Assembly: GCA_028875725.1 (NCBI GenBank)
Contig: JAPPCR010000015.1
Span: forward strand, 434,001-498,000
Direction of reading: 5' to 3'
From: Acidobacteriota bacterium
GTDB lineage: Bacteria > Acidobacteriota > Thermoanaerobaculia > Multivoradales > Multivoraceae
DNA length: 64,000 nt
Under the pieces are notes generated by a model. The model saw only the letters and a program-made list of their open reading frames with translations, ran no database searches and had not been told where the DNA came from. Made by a program: the position numbers and the translations under genes. Below, piece after piece: positions 1-11,361 of the stretch (position 1 is its first letter; each line of letters opens with the position of its first letter).

Positions 1-2049
1 GAGACCAGCGGATTCGAGGCTCGCTACGGAAACGCGACCGGCGGCGTGGTCAACGTCGTCACGAAGTCCGGCGGCAACTCGTTCTCGGGCAGTCTGGACG
101 TGCGCTACCGCGACACGGACTTCAACACCAGCGGCGAACACTTCGACACGGACGACAACGTCGTCGAGTTCCAGGAGACGGCCGCCACACTTGGCGGTCC
201 GATCCGCCGGGACGAACTCTGGTTCTTCGCCGCGGCCAACCCGGTGAGATCGAAGAACACCCCCACCGAGTCGCCGGCCACCCGCGACTTCGAAGGCATG
301 AACCTCAACGGCAAGCTGACGTGGCAGGCCAGCCCGGAGTGGCAGCTCACCGGCCGGTACATCGGCGAAGACGCAACGATCACCAACGCGAACGCTTCCC
401 GCTCCGTGGCGCCGGAAGCCACCCGCTACCAGGAGCAGCCGAAGACAATTCTCGGCGTTGACGCGCTCGGACTGTTGACCTCGAACCTGCAGTGGCACAT
501 CAAGGCCGGGACGGTCCGCGGCGAGCTGAACTCGTTCCCGCAGAGCCGCGACTTCGACACGATCGGTCACGTCGACTCCTTCGGCGACGGCTCGCGTTCG
601 GTGAACTACACGAACCAGCAGTTCTCGACCCGCGACCGGGACGACCTAACGACGAATCTGGTCTGGTTCACCGATGGCGCCGCGGGCGACCACGAAGTCG
701 AGGTGGGTGTGGAGTACGCCAGCAACTTCTTCGCCACCCAGAACAACGCCACCGGAGGCGGTTACTCGTTTGGCGACCGTTTCGGCGCGCCCTACACGCT
801 CCTCTTTTCGCCCATCGAGTCGCCGGCCGAGAACGACGGCAGGCAGTTCACCGCGTACGTCCAGGACACATGGCGCGTACTGCCGAACCTGACGCTCAAG
901 CTCGGTCTGCGCCACGATGAAGTCGCGTTCGAGAACGACATCGGCAACGAGGTGGCGGCCCTGTCCAAGCTGCAGCCGCGGTTCGGGATTGCCTGGGATA
1001 TCGGCGGCGACGCCAGGACAGTCGCTCGCGCAAACTGGGGCCGCTTCATGCACCCGAACGCCCTCACGCTGCCGAGCTTCGCGAGGGTCAACCAGTTCCC
1101 GACGGTCCGCTGGATCTCCTGCTCGTCGTTCCGGCCGCAACTGGGCGCGAACTGCCGCGACGCGTACCCCGGTGAACAAACAGTCGGCGGCCTGACCTTC
1201 TCGAACTGGATCGCCGACCCTGCAGGGTTTGATCCGAACGGCTGGTTCTACAACAGGGTGTTCTCGAGTACCGCGAGCAGGATCTCGGCCGCGCTCGAGC
1301 CGACCTACGCCGACCAGTGGAGCGTCGGCGTCGAACGCGAACTGACCCGACGCACATCGATCGGCCTGACCTACATCACCAAGGAGACCCTGGACATCTT
1401 CGAAGACACCTGCAATGGCAACCTGCCGGCGCCGGCCGCCGGGGCGGACTGCGATTTCTACGTCATGGCGAACCTGCCGGGACTGGTGCGCGACTACAGC
1501 GGCTTCGTCCTCGACTTCGAGTCCCGCTTCACGGACTGGTTCCACGTTCTCGCTTCGTACACGAACTCCCAGTCCGAAGGAAACGTCGGCTATACGCAGA
1601 ACGCCGGGGTCGATTTCGACATCTATCCGGACCACTTCGAGAACACGTACGGGTATCTCTCGGACCACCGGAGGCACCGGGTCAAGGTGAACGGCTTCGT
1701 CGATCTGCCGCTCGACTTCGGGCTGGCGGTCGAGGGTTTCTGGTCGTCCGCGGGCGTCTACGCGCCGACGGTAGCATCCGAGACCTACGGCCGTATCTTC
1801 ACGGAGCCGCGCGGCAGCCGGGAAGCGAACGACCGCTACGGCATGGACGTCCAGGTATCGAAGGGCTTCATCTTCGGACGCGACCTGCGCTTCGAGCTGA
1901 TCGGCGCGGTGTTCAACGTCTTCGACGAAGAGCAGGTCACGACGGTCTGCACACGAGTCGAGGGTTGCGCGGGCGGCCTGGATCTGGATGCAGCCACGGC
2001 GTACGTGCAGCCGCGGCGCTTCGAAGCGGGAATCCGTTTCGAGTTCTAG
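1..2049 (+). CDS. TonB-dependent receptor, C-terminal part (5' end outside window)
   Basis: This is an outer-membrane TonB-dependent transporter whose N-terminus lies before the window. Frame 1 is open from base 1, before the first internal start at 46. It begins in the late plug domain with the motif TGGVVNVVTKSGGN, typical of the large Oar/SusC-like receptors with carboxypeptidase-regulatory domains that are numerous in Acidobacteriota. The rest is a beta-barrel of alternating aromatic strands and ends in the terminal strand RFEAGIRFEF with a C-terminal Phe, as outer-membrane barrels do. The substrate cannot be told. A strong hairpin follows the stop codon. Family membership is confident; an import role is family knowledge. 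Confidence 0.9.
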   Translation, partial: ETSGFEARYGNATGGVVNVVTKSGGNSFSGSLDVRYRDTDFNTSGEHFDTDDNVVEFQETAATLGGPIRRDELWFFAAANPVRSKNTPTESPATRDFEGMNLNGKLTWQASPEWQLTGRYIGEDATITNANASRSVAPEATRYQEQPKTILGVDALGLLTSNLQWHIKAGTVRGELNSFPQSRDFDTIGHVDSFGDGSRSVNYTNQQFSTRDRDDLTTNLVWFTDGAAGDHEVEVGVEYASNFFATQNNATGGGYSFGDRFGAPYTLLFSPIESPAENDGRQFTAYVQDTWRVLPNLTLKLGLRHDEVAFENDIGNEVAALSKLQPRFGIAWDIGGDARTVARANWGRFMHPNALTLPSFARVNQFPTVRWISCSSFRPQLGANCRDAYPGEQTVGGLTFSNWIADPAGFDPNGWFYNRVFSSTASRISAALEPTYADQWSVGVERELTRRTSIGLTYITKETLDIFEDTCNGNLPAPAAGADCDFYVMANLPGLVRDYSGFVLDFESRFTDWFHVLASYTNSQSEGNVGYTQNAGVDFDIYPDHFENTYGYLSDHRRHRVKVNGFVDLPLDFGLAVEGFWSSAGVYAPTVASETYGRIFTEPRGSREANDRYGMDVQVSKGFIFGRDLRFELIGAVFNVFDEEQVTTVCTRVEGCAGGLDLDAATAYVQPRRFEAGIRFEF

Positions 2050-2096
2050 TAGCCATGTAGCCGTTCGCTAGCCCGTCAGTGGGCAGCGGACGGCCA

Positions 2097-2133
2097 GGGT
2101 CCGGCGTCTCAAAAGGGGCGAGGCGCCGGGCCC
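2097..2133 (+). terminator. Hairpin terminator between convergent genes
   Basis: A 14-bp stem (2097-2110 with 2120-2133) closes a 9-nt loop. On the plus-strand RNA it is fully paired with two G-U wobbles; on the minus-strand RNA those two positions become A-C mismatches. It therefore looks designed to end the receptor transcript from the left. It touches the actD stop codon on the other strand. No T-tract follows, so intrinsic termination is inferred from the stem and the convergent context only. Confidence 0.55.
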
Positions 2134-2669
2134 TATCCCACCTCCACGGCGGAAGCACGACTCAGGTCGCGCAGCGGGCCGGCCTGCTCTTCGCTCAGGC
2201 CGTGGACCCGCAACAACAACCGACCGTTCGCGACGTGGTGGTCCAGATCCGAAGCCCGGCCACGGCCACTCCGGATCGCCCGGCCCGGGAGCAGGCCACC
2301 CTCCCAGAGCACGCGCAGGACGGTCATGATGATCAGCCCGAGCGCCGTGCCCTCGTACGTCACCACGCCTATTGGCGGCCCGGCGACGATCGACATGCCG
2401 CCGGTGGGCAGCGGATAGGCCAGCGCCGTGCCGGCCGCCAGGCCGAAGGCGGTGAGGCCGCCGAGGACCGCGCCGGACAGGGCGAACAGCAACACACGGG
2501 ACTTCAGCTTCGGCAGCGGCAGTTCGCCTTCTTCCAGCGGCGCCGGACTCCGCACTTCGACCTGCGAGGCCGCGACGCCCGACTCGAGCGCGGCTTCGAC
2601 GACCGCCCGCACGTCCTCGACGCGCTCGTAGGCGGCTTCGACCACATGCCGCTCTGCGGCCGCCGTCAT
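2133..2669 (-). CDS. actD: ActD, DUF3341 membrane subunit of Alternative Complex III
   Basis: 178-aa membrane protein of the DUF3341/ActD family, a subunit of the quinol:electron-acceptor oxidoreductase Alternative Complex III. A soluble N-terminal part of about 55 residues is followed by two hydrophobic helical segments (about residues 57-85 and 100-125), the ActD layout. The start ATG at 2669 overlaps the actC stop in an ATGA, which fixes the start against a much longer open frame. It is the last gene of the operon: the next gene downstream is the convergent TonB receptor, so actE and actF are not here. Confidence 0.85.
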   Translation of the reverse strand: MTAAAERHVVEAAYERVEDVRAVVEAALESGVAASQVEVRSPAPLEEGELPLPKLKSRVLLFALSGAVLGGLTAFGLAAGTALAYPLPTGGMSIVAGPPIGVVTYEGTALGLIIMTVLRVLWEGGLLPGRAIRSGRGRASDLDHHVANGRLLLRVHGLSEEQAGPLRDLSRASAVEVG

Positions 2670-4063
2670 GCCCCACCTCCGCCAGGTACCGGTGCCGCCG
2701 TCCCCGAGGTCGCCGCGGCGTCCGAAGTCGCACCACCCGCTTCGCCACTTCCCCCGTGCCGCCAGCCCTCCCGCATCTCCCAGACGGAAACGATCGGCAG
2801 CAACTGAGTGAACGTGAAGTAGAGGCAGGCGAAGACACCGACCGCTCCGATCATGATCCCGAGTTCCACCCAGCTCGGCATGTAGTCGCCGATGCTGTAG
2901 GCCAGCCGCGGCGTCGACAGGGCCGGCACGACGATCAGGAACCGTTCGAGCCACATGCCGACGAGCACGCCGCAGCCGACCAGGGCGGTCGGCAGCGGGC
3001 GCCGGCCGCGCGGGAAGGAGAGCACGGCGACCGGAATCACCAGGTTGACCACGACCATCGTCCAGAACGGGACCGCGAAGTCGCCGTGCAGCAGGACGTG
3101 GTGCACGTTCTTCTCGAACAGGTCGCCGCTGTACCAGACGGTCAGGTGCTCGGCGAACGTGAAGTAGCCCCAAACCAGGGACATCGTTACGAACAGGAGC
3201 CCGAGGTTGTTGAACACCCGGTCGGTCAGGAAGCGCTCGAGCGCGAGGCCGCGGCGTAGCAACGCCATCGCGATCATCAGCACGGCGATCCCCGAGAAGA
3301 TCGCGCCGACGACGAAGTAGGGCCCGAAGATCGTGCTCTTCCAGCCCGGCGTCTGGGTCATCGCGAAGTCCCAGGACACGATCGTGTGAACCGAGACGGC
3401 CACCGGGATGATCGCCACCGCCAGGATGCGGATCCCCCACTCCAGGCTGTGCCACTGCTGCGCGGTGCCGCGCCAGCCGAGCGCCAGCACCGCGTAGAAG
3501 CGCTTCTTGAGGCCGGCCGCCGCGCGGTCCCGCATCACCGCCGCGTCCGGAATCAGGGGAAGGAACAGGTAGAGCGCGCTACCGATGATGTAGGTCGTGA
3601 TTGCGGCAATGTCCCACACCAGGGGCGAGCGGAAGTTCGGCCACAGCATCCGGCTGTTCGGGTACGGGATCATGTAGTAGAAGATCGCCACCCGGCCGAG
3701 GTGAATCAGCGGGAACAGGCCGCCGATCGCGAGGGCGAACAGGGTGATCGCCTCGGCCGAACGGGTCACCGGCCGCCGCCACTCCGCCTTGGTTACTCGC
3801 AGGATCGCCGAGATCAGCGTGCCGGCATGGCTGATGCCGATCCAGAAGACGAAGTTGATGATGTAGAAGCCCCAGAACACGGGCCGGTTGATGCCGGTGA
3901 CGCCGATGCCGTTCGCGATCTGGTAGCCCCAGCAGTAGATGAAGACCAGAGCCAGCGCGCCGCTGGCGAGGGAACCGACGAGCAGACCCGGACGCCGGCG
4001 GTCGAGACGGCCGAGCAGTTGACCGTCGAGGACGGCGGCCGAGGGCTGGGACGCCGCCGTCAC
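2666..4063 (-). CDS. actC: ActC, NrfD/PsrC-type quinol-binding membrane subunit
   Basis: 465-aa polytopic membrane protein of the NrfD/PsrC family. It has about ten hydrophobic helices, and the early segment with the INRPVFWGFYIINFVFWIGI type sequence is characteristic of ActC. In Alternative Complex III this subunit binds quinol and passes electrons to the Fe-S subunit. The open frame extends upstream to 4234, but the GTG at 4063 forms a GTGA overlap with the preceding Fe-S gene, matches the expected N-terminus and is preferred. The gene is coupled by an ATGA overlap to actD. Confidence 0.88.
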   Translation of the reverse strand: MTAASQPSAAVLDGQLLGRLDRRRPGLLVGSLASGALALVFIYCWGYQIANGIGVTGINRPVFWGFYIINFVFWIGISHAGTLISAILRVTKAEWRRPVTRSAEAITLFALAIGGLFPLIHLGRVAIFYYMIPYPNSRMLWPNFRSPLVWDIAAITTYIIGSALYLFLPLIPDAAVMRDRAAAGLKKRFYAVLALGWRGTAQQWHSLEWGIRILAVAIIPVAVSVHTIVSWDFAMTQTPGWKSTIFGPYFVVGAIFSGIAVLMIAMALLRRGLALERFLTDRVFNNLGLLFVTMSLVWGYFTFAEHLTVWYSGDLFEKNVHHVLLHGDFAVPFWTMVVVNLVIPVAVLSFPRGRRPLPTALVGCGVLVGMWLERFLIVVPALSTPRLAYSIGDYMPSWVELGIMIGAVGVFACLYFTFTQLLPIVSVWEMREGWRHGGSGEAGGATSDAAATSGTAAPVPGGGGA

Positions 4064-4761
4064 TCGGCCGGCTCCCGCCACTCGGAACCACTCAGGTAGA
4101 CGACTCCGGGCCGCGTATCGAGATCGCCCAGCAGGCTGAAGGCTCGGGGCGACTCGGCCCACTTCGATACCTCGCTGTCCGGATCCTCGAGATCGCCGAA
4201 CGCGATCGCCTTCGTCGGGCAGGACTGCTGGCAAGCCGTCTTCACATCGCCGTCCGCGACCTCACGCTCTTCCTGCGCGGCTTCGTCCTTGCCGGCCTGG
4301 ATGCGCTGGACGCAGAATGTGCACTTCTCCATCACGCCGCCGGGCCGAACGCTCACGTCGGGGTTCAACTGCGAGTCGAGCGGCGCCGGAAACTCGGCGT
4401 CGAACCAGTTGAAGACGCGCACGGTGTACGGGCAGTTGTTGGCGCAGAACCGCGTGCCGATGCAGCGGCTGTACACCATCGCGTTCAGGCCTTCCGGGTT
4501 GTGGTACGTCGCGTAGACCGGGCAGACCGGCTCGCAGGGCGCGGCGCCGCACTGCTGGCAGAGCACCGGCATGAAGCGCGTGCGGACATCGGGGAACTCG
4601 CCCTCGTAGTAGCGCTCGATCCGCAGCCAGTGCATCGTCCTGCCCTCGCGGGCCTGCTCCTCGCCGACCGTCTGGATGTTGTTCTCGGCCGCGCAGGCAA
4701 CGACGCAGGCCTCGCAGCCGGTGCAGCGGTCGAGATCGATGGCCATGCCCCAACGCGTCAT
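4060..4761 (-). CDS. Four-cluster Fe-S subunit (separate C-terminal half of ActB)
   Basis: 233-aa ferredoxin-type electron-transfer subunit like PsrB/QrcC and the C-terminal half of ActB. It holds four cysteine groups: [11 protein letters not shown] near the N-terminus, [24 protein letters not shown] and CTFC with a later CQQSC, matching four iron-sulfur clusters. It would wire ActC-oxidised quinol to the haem subunit. In the characterised Alternative Complex III proteins these domains are fused to the molybdopterin-like domain; here they form a separate gene with ATGA/GTGA overlaps on both sides, as in Qrc and Psr complexes. No signal peptide is visible, so export with the Tat-bearing partner is likely. 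Confidence 0.87.
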   Translation of the reverse strand: MTRWGMAIDLDRCTGCEACVVACAAENNIQTVGEEQAREGRTMHWLRIERYYEGEFPDVRTRFMPVLCQQCGAAPCEPVCPVYATYHNPEGLNAMVYSRCIGTRFCANNCPYTVRVFNWFDAEFPAPLDSQLNPDVSVRPGGVMEKCTFCVQRIQAGKDEAAQEEREVADGDVKTACQQSCPTKAIAFGDLEDPDSEVSKWAESPRAFSLLGDLDTRPGVVYLSGSEWREPAE

Positions 4762-7136
4762 GCCTTCTCCTCACGGGTCGCCGCGGCAGCCGCGCGCCGG
4801 GGCCGGCCCAGTCGGCGCACAAGGCCGCGTTCCTCCAGCGCGGCGTGCGCCGGGCTGGAGTCATGCGGCGCCCAGCCGACCGGTATCTCCTCGGCCTGGC
4901 GCAGGCCGCGGCCGTAGATCACCGGCCGCTCGCTGCGCCGAGGTCGGCGCAGCCGTTCAAGCCGTACGCGCAGATCGCCTCGGATGAATGCGTCGGCGCC
5001 GGCCACTCGACGGTTCGGATCGAGCAGGCCGTTCACGTTGACGCCCCGGCCGCGGGCGTAACGGCCGAAGTCCGTGTGACCACCGCCGACCGGCACGCCG
5101 ATGGTGCCCGGCCGCACCGTCGGCAGAACGATCGCCGGCAGTTCGATCTCGGCCGCGGTTCCGGTGAGGCGCACGATGTCGCCGGTGCTGATGCCCAGGC
5201 GATCCCCGTCGGCCGTGGCCACCTCAACCCAGGATCCCCACATCACCGTCGATAGCGGGTCCGGTAACTCCTGCAGCCACGGCCGGTTGGCGCCGCGGCC
5301 ATCGCCCAGCTTCAGCGACTCGAACGGAATCAACGTGAAGGACTCGACGCCCGCCGGGGCGGCCGGCGGCGGCAGCGAAGCCGGATCAGCGACCCCGGCC
5401 GGAGCGTCGTCCCCGGCGGCCGGAACCGGCGCGCGCCTCATCTCTTCGGTCCCCACCAGGCCGCCGGCATCGGTCGTCCGCCGCACGAACTGCCGGGCGT
5501 TCAGCGCGCCTGCGATCAGCGACGCCGGCAGGGCGACCGGATCGCTCGCGTCGTCGCCGGCCGCCCTCGTCGCCGCGAAGGCTTCGCTCAGCGCCGACTC
5601 GACCGCCTCCTGGAAGCCCGGCCAGGGCGAAGCGCTGCCGGCCGCCGCGGCCAGCGCCAGCGCCACATCGCCGGGATGCCGCGCCTCGCCGCGCGGCGCC
5701 ACGGTCGGCGACGCGATGAGCAGGGCCGGAACGCCCCGCACCGGATCCGGCTCCACCGCCTGGAAGCGCTCCAGGTCCGTCTGGACTGGCAGCACGACGT
5801 CGGCCCGCAACGTCGTGTCGTCGAAGAAGGCGGAGCAGGCGATCACCGTGCCGGCGGCCTCGAAGGCGGCCTCGAGGCCCGGCATTCCGTGGAGCGGATC
5901 GGCCTCCGACACGACGACAACGCCTGATTCGCCGTCCCCGAGCAGCCGATCCGGCAGCGCCCCCGGCCGCAACGCTGCGGCGGCGTCGCCGGCCAGCCGG
6001 TCTTCGAAACCGAAGTCGATGCCGGCCAACACGCCGCCCTCGCGGCCCACCGAGCCCAGCAGCAGGTTGAGCGCCAGCGCGGCGGCACCCGCGGCGACGC
6101 CGTTCTCGCCCTCGAGCGCCGATCCGCCGACCATCACCAGCGGTCGACGGCCGCGTGAGAGCTCGGCGGCAAGCCGCTCGATCCGGCCGGTATCGATACC
6201 GCAGCGCTCTGCGGTCGCGGCGAGGTCGGGCGGCGCTTCGGGATAGAGCGCCTCGTAGGCGGCTCGCCCCTCCTCCCCGACCGTTCCCGTTCCGAGGAGG
6301 ATTCCGGCCAGGCCGCGCGCGAAGAACCCCTCGCTTCCCGGCCGTACCGGCAGCCAATCGTCGGCGTTCGCCGCGGTCAACGAGTGGCGCGCCTCGACCT
6401 GCACCAGCTTGCCCCGCCGGTCGGCGGTCAGTTCGGCCCAGGAGCCTGCGAAATGAGCGGCGCTCCGCCAACCGTCGAGGAAGGGCGCACCAATGCTCAG
6501 CACGTAATCGGCTCGGGCCAGATCGTAGGCAGGCCGTATCGACTCGCCGAACGCGAGCCGCGTGGCCTCCCGCTCGACGACGGTGTCGGCCGGCTGCCAA
6601 TGAACCGGTGGCGGCGCACCGATGGTCGCGGCGAACCTCCGCCAAAGGCCAAGAAGCGGCCCAGACGGCGCACCCGCGACAACGGTTGTCGCATCAGGCG
6701 CGGCCGCGATCGCCGTCGCCGCGGTTTCGAGCGCCTCCTCCCACGAGACAGGCTCCAACTCGCCCGAGGACCCCCGTCGCATCGGCTCCGTCACCCGGTC
6801 CGGGTGATACAGCTCCTGCAGCGCCGAGTGCCCCAGCGCGCAGACACCGCCCGCGTTGACGAACCCCGACGGCAGCCCCTCGATCTTCTTCGGCAGCCGG
6901 TCGACCGTTCGCACTTCGATCTCACAACCGGCGCCGCACTGCTCGCAGATCGAGCGCCGCCACACGGAGGCGCCGGGCAGAGCCGTGCTCCGCCGCACCG
7001 GCGACTCGATCAGTTCCTGGTCACGCTGCCGACAGCCCTGAAGCACTGCCACCCCGGCCGCGGCGTAGACCTTGAAGAAGTCCCGCCGCCCGATCGTGAC
7101 CCGCGGTTCGCCGCGCTTGCCGTTGCCGCTGCTCAT
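4758..7136 (-). CDS. actB: ActB molybdopterin-oxidoreductase-like subunit, Tat-exported
   Basis: 792-aa protein of the molybdopterin oxidoreductase family, the large periplasmic subunit of the complex. The start ATG at 7136 gives a Tat-type signal, IGRRDFFKVYAAAGVAVLQGC, in which LQGC could also serve as a lipobox. A cluster motif CEQCGAGC plus a later Cys (GGVCALGH) marks the N-terminal 4Fe-4S site, followed by the long pterin-binding-like fold and a C-terminal barrel domain. In characterised ActB the pterin site is empty and the subunit is structural; that is family knowledge and is not shown here. It lies 7 bp after actA and overlaps the Fe-S gene by ATGA. Confidence 0.88.
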   Translation of the reverse strand: MSSGNGKRGEPRVTIGRRDFFKVYAAAGVAVLQGCRQRDQELIESPVRRSTALPGASVWRRSICEQCGAGCEIEVRTVDRLPKKIEGLPSGFVNAGGVCALGHSALQELYHPDRVTEPMRRGSSGELEPVSWEEALETAATAIAAAPDATTVVAGAPSGPLLGLWRRFAATIGAPPPVHWQPADTVVEREATRLAFGESIRPAYDLARADYVLSIGAPFLDGWRSAAHFAGSWAELTADRRGKLVQVEARHSLTAANADDWLPVRPGSEGFFARGLAGILLGTGTVGEEGRAAYEALYPEAPPDLAATAERCGIDTGRIERLAAELSRGRRPLVMVGGSALEGENGVAAGAAALALNLLLGSVGREGGVLAGIDFGFEDRLAGDAAAALRPGALPDRLLGDGESGVVVVSEADPLHGMPGLEAAFEAAGTVIACSAFFDDTTLRADVVLPVQTDLERFQAVEPDPVRGVPALLIASPTVAPRGEARHPGDVALALAAAAGSASPWPGFQEAVESALSEAFAATRAAGDDASDPVALPASLIAGALNARQFVRRTTDAGGLVGTEEMRRAPVPAAGDDAPAGVADPASLPPPAAPAGVESFTLIPFESLKLGDGRGANRPWLQELPDPLSTVMWGSWVEVATADGDRLGISTGDIVRLTGTAAEIELPAIVLPTVRPGTIGVPVGGGHTDFGRYARGRGVNVNGLLDPNRRVAGADAFIRGDLRVRLERLRRPRRSERPVIYGRGLRQAEEIPVGWAPHDSSPAHAALEERGLVRRLGRPRRAAAAATREEKA

Positions 7137-7143
7137 CGCATCC

Positions 7144-7659
7144 TCACCGATGGCACGCCAGGCAGTCGTCACTGGCCTCGTTTTCGCGGTGGCACTCGAC
7201 GCACCAGCCCATGTCGGCCACATTCCGCACCGGCTCGGCCACCGTCATCGAAGCCACGTCACCGTGGCACGTCAAGCACTCGACCCCCGCCCGCGCATGG
7301 GCCCTGTGGTTGAAGTGCACCATCGCCGAGTCGGGAATCACATTGACCTTCGCCCACAGGATCGGCTCCCGGTTCTCATTCGCGAGCATCGCTTTCTGGA
7401 CTTCAGGGTGATCCGGAATCTCCCGCCGATGACAACCCGCACAGGACTGCACCGACGGCATCCCCGCATGAACCCCCTCCTCAGCACCCCGATGGCAACG
7501 AACGCACTCCAACCCGGCCTCGATATGAACCTGGTGGTCGTACGCGATCGGCTGCTCGGGAGTAGGCAGGTTCTGCCTAGGCCCACAACCCACCACCAAA
7601 GCCGCGGCAAGCCCAGCCAAGCCGACAACGAAACGCCGAGCCCAGACACCGCCAGCCAA
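7144..7659 (-). CDS. actA: ActA, pentahaem cytochrome c lipoprotein
   Basis: Five haem-binding CxxCH motifs (CVRCH, CAGCH, CLTCH, CVECH, CLACH) make this a pentahaem cytochrome c, the electron-exit subunit ActA. A hydrophobic segment ending in the lipobox VVGC would anchor it after secretion. The start is uncertain. The frame is open to 7881 but crosses an inverted-repeat element and low-complexity sequence, and no ATG or GTG lies just before the signal peptide. I propose the TTG at 7659 (171 aa). First gene of the actA-actB-FeS-actC-actD operon. Confidence 0.8.
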   Translation of the reverse strand: MAGGVWARRFVVGLAGLAAALVVGCGPRQNLPTPEQPIAYDHQVHIEAGLECVRCHRGAEEGVHAGMPSVQSCAGCHRREIPDHPEVQKAMLANENREPILWAKVNVIPDSAMVHFNHRAHARAGVECLTCHGDVASMTVAEPVRNVADMGWCVECHRENEASDDCLACHR

Positions 7660-7687
7660 GCGGCCCTGGACCGCCGACGCCGTCCAG

Positions 7688-7857
7688 CCTGGGCTGGCAC
7701 CGGATGGCCGTCCCAGCGGGCTGGAGGCAAGCGACTGCCTACTTGTTCCAGAGACCTCCGACCTCTCGCAGCGCAGCCGACCGAAGCGAGCGCCGCCTTC
7801 CCATCCTCCCGGAGAGCGCGAGCGGCCGCAGGGACGGCCATCCGGCGCCAGCTCAGG
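7688..7857. repeat. Imperfect 27-bp inverted repeat in an intergenic region
   Basis: The segment 7688-7714 and the segment 7831-7857 are reverse complements over 27 bp with two mismatches, separated by 116 bp. The core includes GGATGGCCGTCCC. The unit sits between the start of actA and the end of the glutathione transferase gene; both are on the minus strand. The inner sequence shows no convincing gene. It could be a REP-like or MITE-like element, or a long hairpin in the RNA upstream of actA. Confidence 0.6.
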
Positions 7858-7893
7858 CGTGTCCAGCCGACGCCGTCTCACCGCGGCCGCGCC

Positions 7894-8505
7894 TCAGACC
7901 TCTCGGATCCGCTGGTACGAGGGGACTTCCTGCAGCCGCGTCCAGTAGCGCCGCACGTTCTCGCCGAAGTCGTCGATGCCGAGCGACTCCGCCAACTTCA
8001 GGCCGTAGCCGACGCAGATGTCGGCGATCGTGAGGCGGTCGCAACACAGAAAGTCACGGCCGTCCGAGGTCGCCGACTCGACCAGCCGCAACCGGCCCAG
8101 GAACCACCGGCGGTAGTCCTCCGCGACCTGCGGCACCCTCCGCTCCTCGGGCTCCAGCCGCGTGTAGCGCAGGAACAGCGTCTGCGGGAAAGTCAGCGTC
8201 GCGTCGCTGTAGAACAGCCAGTTCAGGTACGCGCCGTACTCCGGGTCGTCCACGTCGACGGCGAGCGGCGTCGGACCGTAGCGGTCGACCAGGTACTTGG
8301 CGATGCCCGAGGACTCCGTCATGTGAACGTCGCCGTCGATCATGTAGGGAACCGTGCCGAGGAGGTTGGTCCCCAGGTAGTCCTTCTTGAACACCCGCGG
8401 CGGGAAGGGCAGCACATGTAGGTCGTAGTCGATGCCCATCTCCTCCAGCGTCCAGACTGCACGCAGCGACCGGGCGCCCTGGCAGTGGTAGAGCTGGATC
8501 GTCAC
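7894..8505 (-). CDS. Glutathione S-transferase family protein
   Basis: 203-aa soluble GST. The thioredoxin-like N-terminal domain starts IQLYHCQGARSLRAVWTLEE and contains the glutathione-binding loop TVPYMIDGDVHMTESSGI; the helical C-terminal domain has the N-capping motif LTIADICVGYGLKLAE. The start GTG at 8505 forms a GTGA overlap with the enoyl-CoA hydratase stop, ruling out the longer frame to 8682. Last gene of the carboxylase operon, so it may detoxify or isomerise a reactive unsaturated acyl intermediate; that link is inferred from position alone. Confidence 0.85.
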   Translation of the reverse strand: MTIQLYHCQGARSLRAVWTLEEMGIDYDLHVLPFPPRVFKKDYLGTNLLGTVPYMIDGDVHMTESSGIAKYLVDRYGPTPLAVDVDDPEYGAYLNWLFYSDATLTFPQTLFLRYTRLEPEERRVPQVAEDYRRWFLGRLRLVESATSDGRDFLCCDRLTIADICVGYGLKLAESLGIDDFGENVRRYWTRLQEVPSYQRIREV

Positions 8506-9305
8506 GAGGACTCTCCGCCGGACCCGACGGCCGCCGCCCAACTCGGCTTGCGCTTCTCGCGGAACGCCGCCATGCCCTCGGCCGCCTCCTCGCTCTGGAA
8601 CATGCGCCGGCTCCAGCCCTGGGTCAGTTCGAACCCCTCGGCGAGCGAGATGTCGGGAACCGCCCGGACCAGCTTCTTGCACTCGACGACCGCGTTCGGG
8701 CCGCCCAGGTTGATCGCGTCGATCTCCTCCTGGACCGTCGCCATCAACTCGTCGCGCGGCACGGCCTTGTGGGCCAGGCCGAAGTCCACGGCCTGACGAC
8801 CGCTGAAGCGGTCCCCGGTCAGGAAGAGCCTCATGCCGTGGTGCGGCCCGAGCTTGCGCAGGCAGACGACGGCGATGATCGCCGGGATGACGCCGATCCG
8901 CACCTCGCTGAAGCTGAACATCGCCTCTTCGGCGGTGATCACGAGATCCGAGGCCGCGACCATGCCCAGGCCGCCGGCGAAGGCGTGACCGTTCACCGCG
9001 GCGATCACCGGCTTCTCGCCTTCCCAGATCGCTGTCAGCACGTCCGGATAAGGCACGATGCGCTCCGGCTCGCTCTCACCCGGCTGCCGCTTGAGATCGG
9101 CGCCCGAGCAGAAGCCTTTGCCGGCGCCGGTGATCACGATCGAGCGCACGTTGTCGTCGGCCTGCGCCGCGGCAACGTGGTCGTAGACCTCGGTAACCAG
9201 CGTCGGCGACAGTGCGTTTCGTCGCTCCGGACGGTTCAGCGTGATCCAGGCGGCGCCGCTCTTGACCTCGTAGAGCGTGCACTCCGTACCAGGCTGGTTC
9301 GACAT
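8502..9305 (-). CDS. Enoyl-CoA hydratase/isomerase family protein
   Basis: 267-aa crotonase-superfamily enzyme. The oxyanion-hole segments are visible as GKGFCSGADLKR and AVNGHAFAGGLGMVAASDLVI. The usual length is about 260 aa. Position after biotin carboxylase and carboxyltransferase genes matches methylglutaconyl-CoA hydratase (LiuC) in leucine breakdown, but crotonases cannot be assigned a substrate from sequence by eye. A strong Shine-Dalgarno (GAGGAGG) lies before the ATG at 9305. The gene overlaps the downstream GST by GTGA. Confidence 0.85.
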   Translation of the reverse strand: MSNQPGTECTLYEVKSGAAWITLNRPERRNALSPTLVTEVYDHVAAAQADDNVRSIVITGAGKGFCSGADLKRQPGESEPERIVPYPDVLTAIWEGEKPVIAAVNGHAFAGGLGMVAASDLVITAEEAMFSFSEVRIGVIPAIIAVVCLRKLGPHHGMRLFLTGDRFSGRQAVDFGLAHKAVPRDELMATVQEEIDAINLGGPNAVVECKKLVRAVPDISLAEGFELTQGWSRRMFQSEEAAEGMAAFREKRKPSWAAAVGSGGESS

Positions 9306-9321
9306 GCGGATCCTCCTCGCG

Positions 9322-11340
<2,019 letters not shown>

Positions 11341-11361
11341 GCCGCCCTCAACACGACGCCG

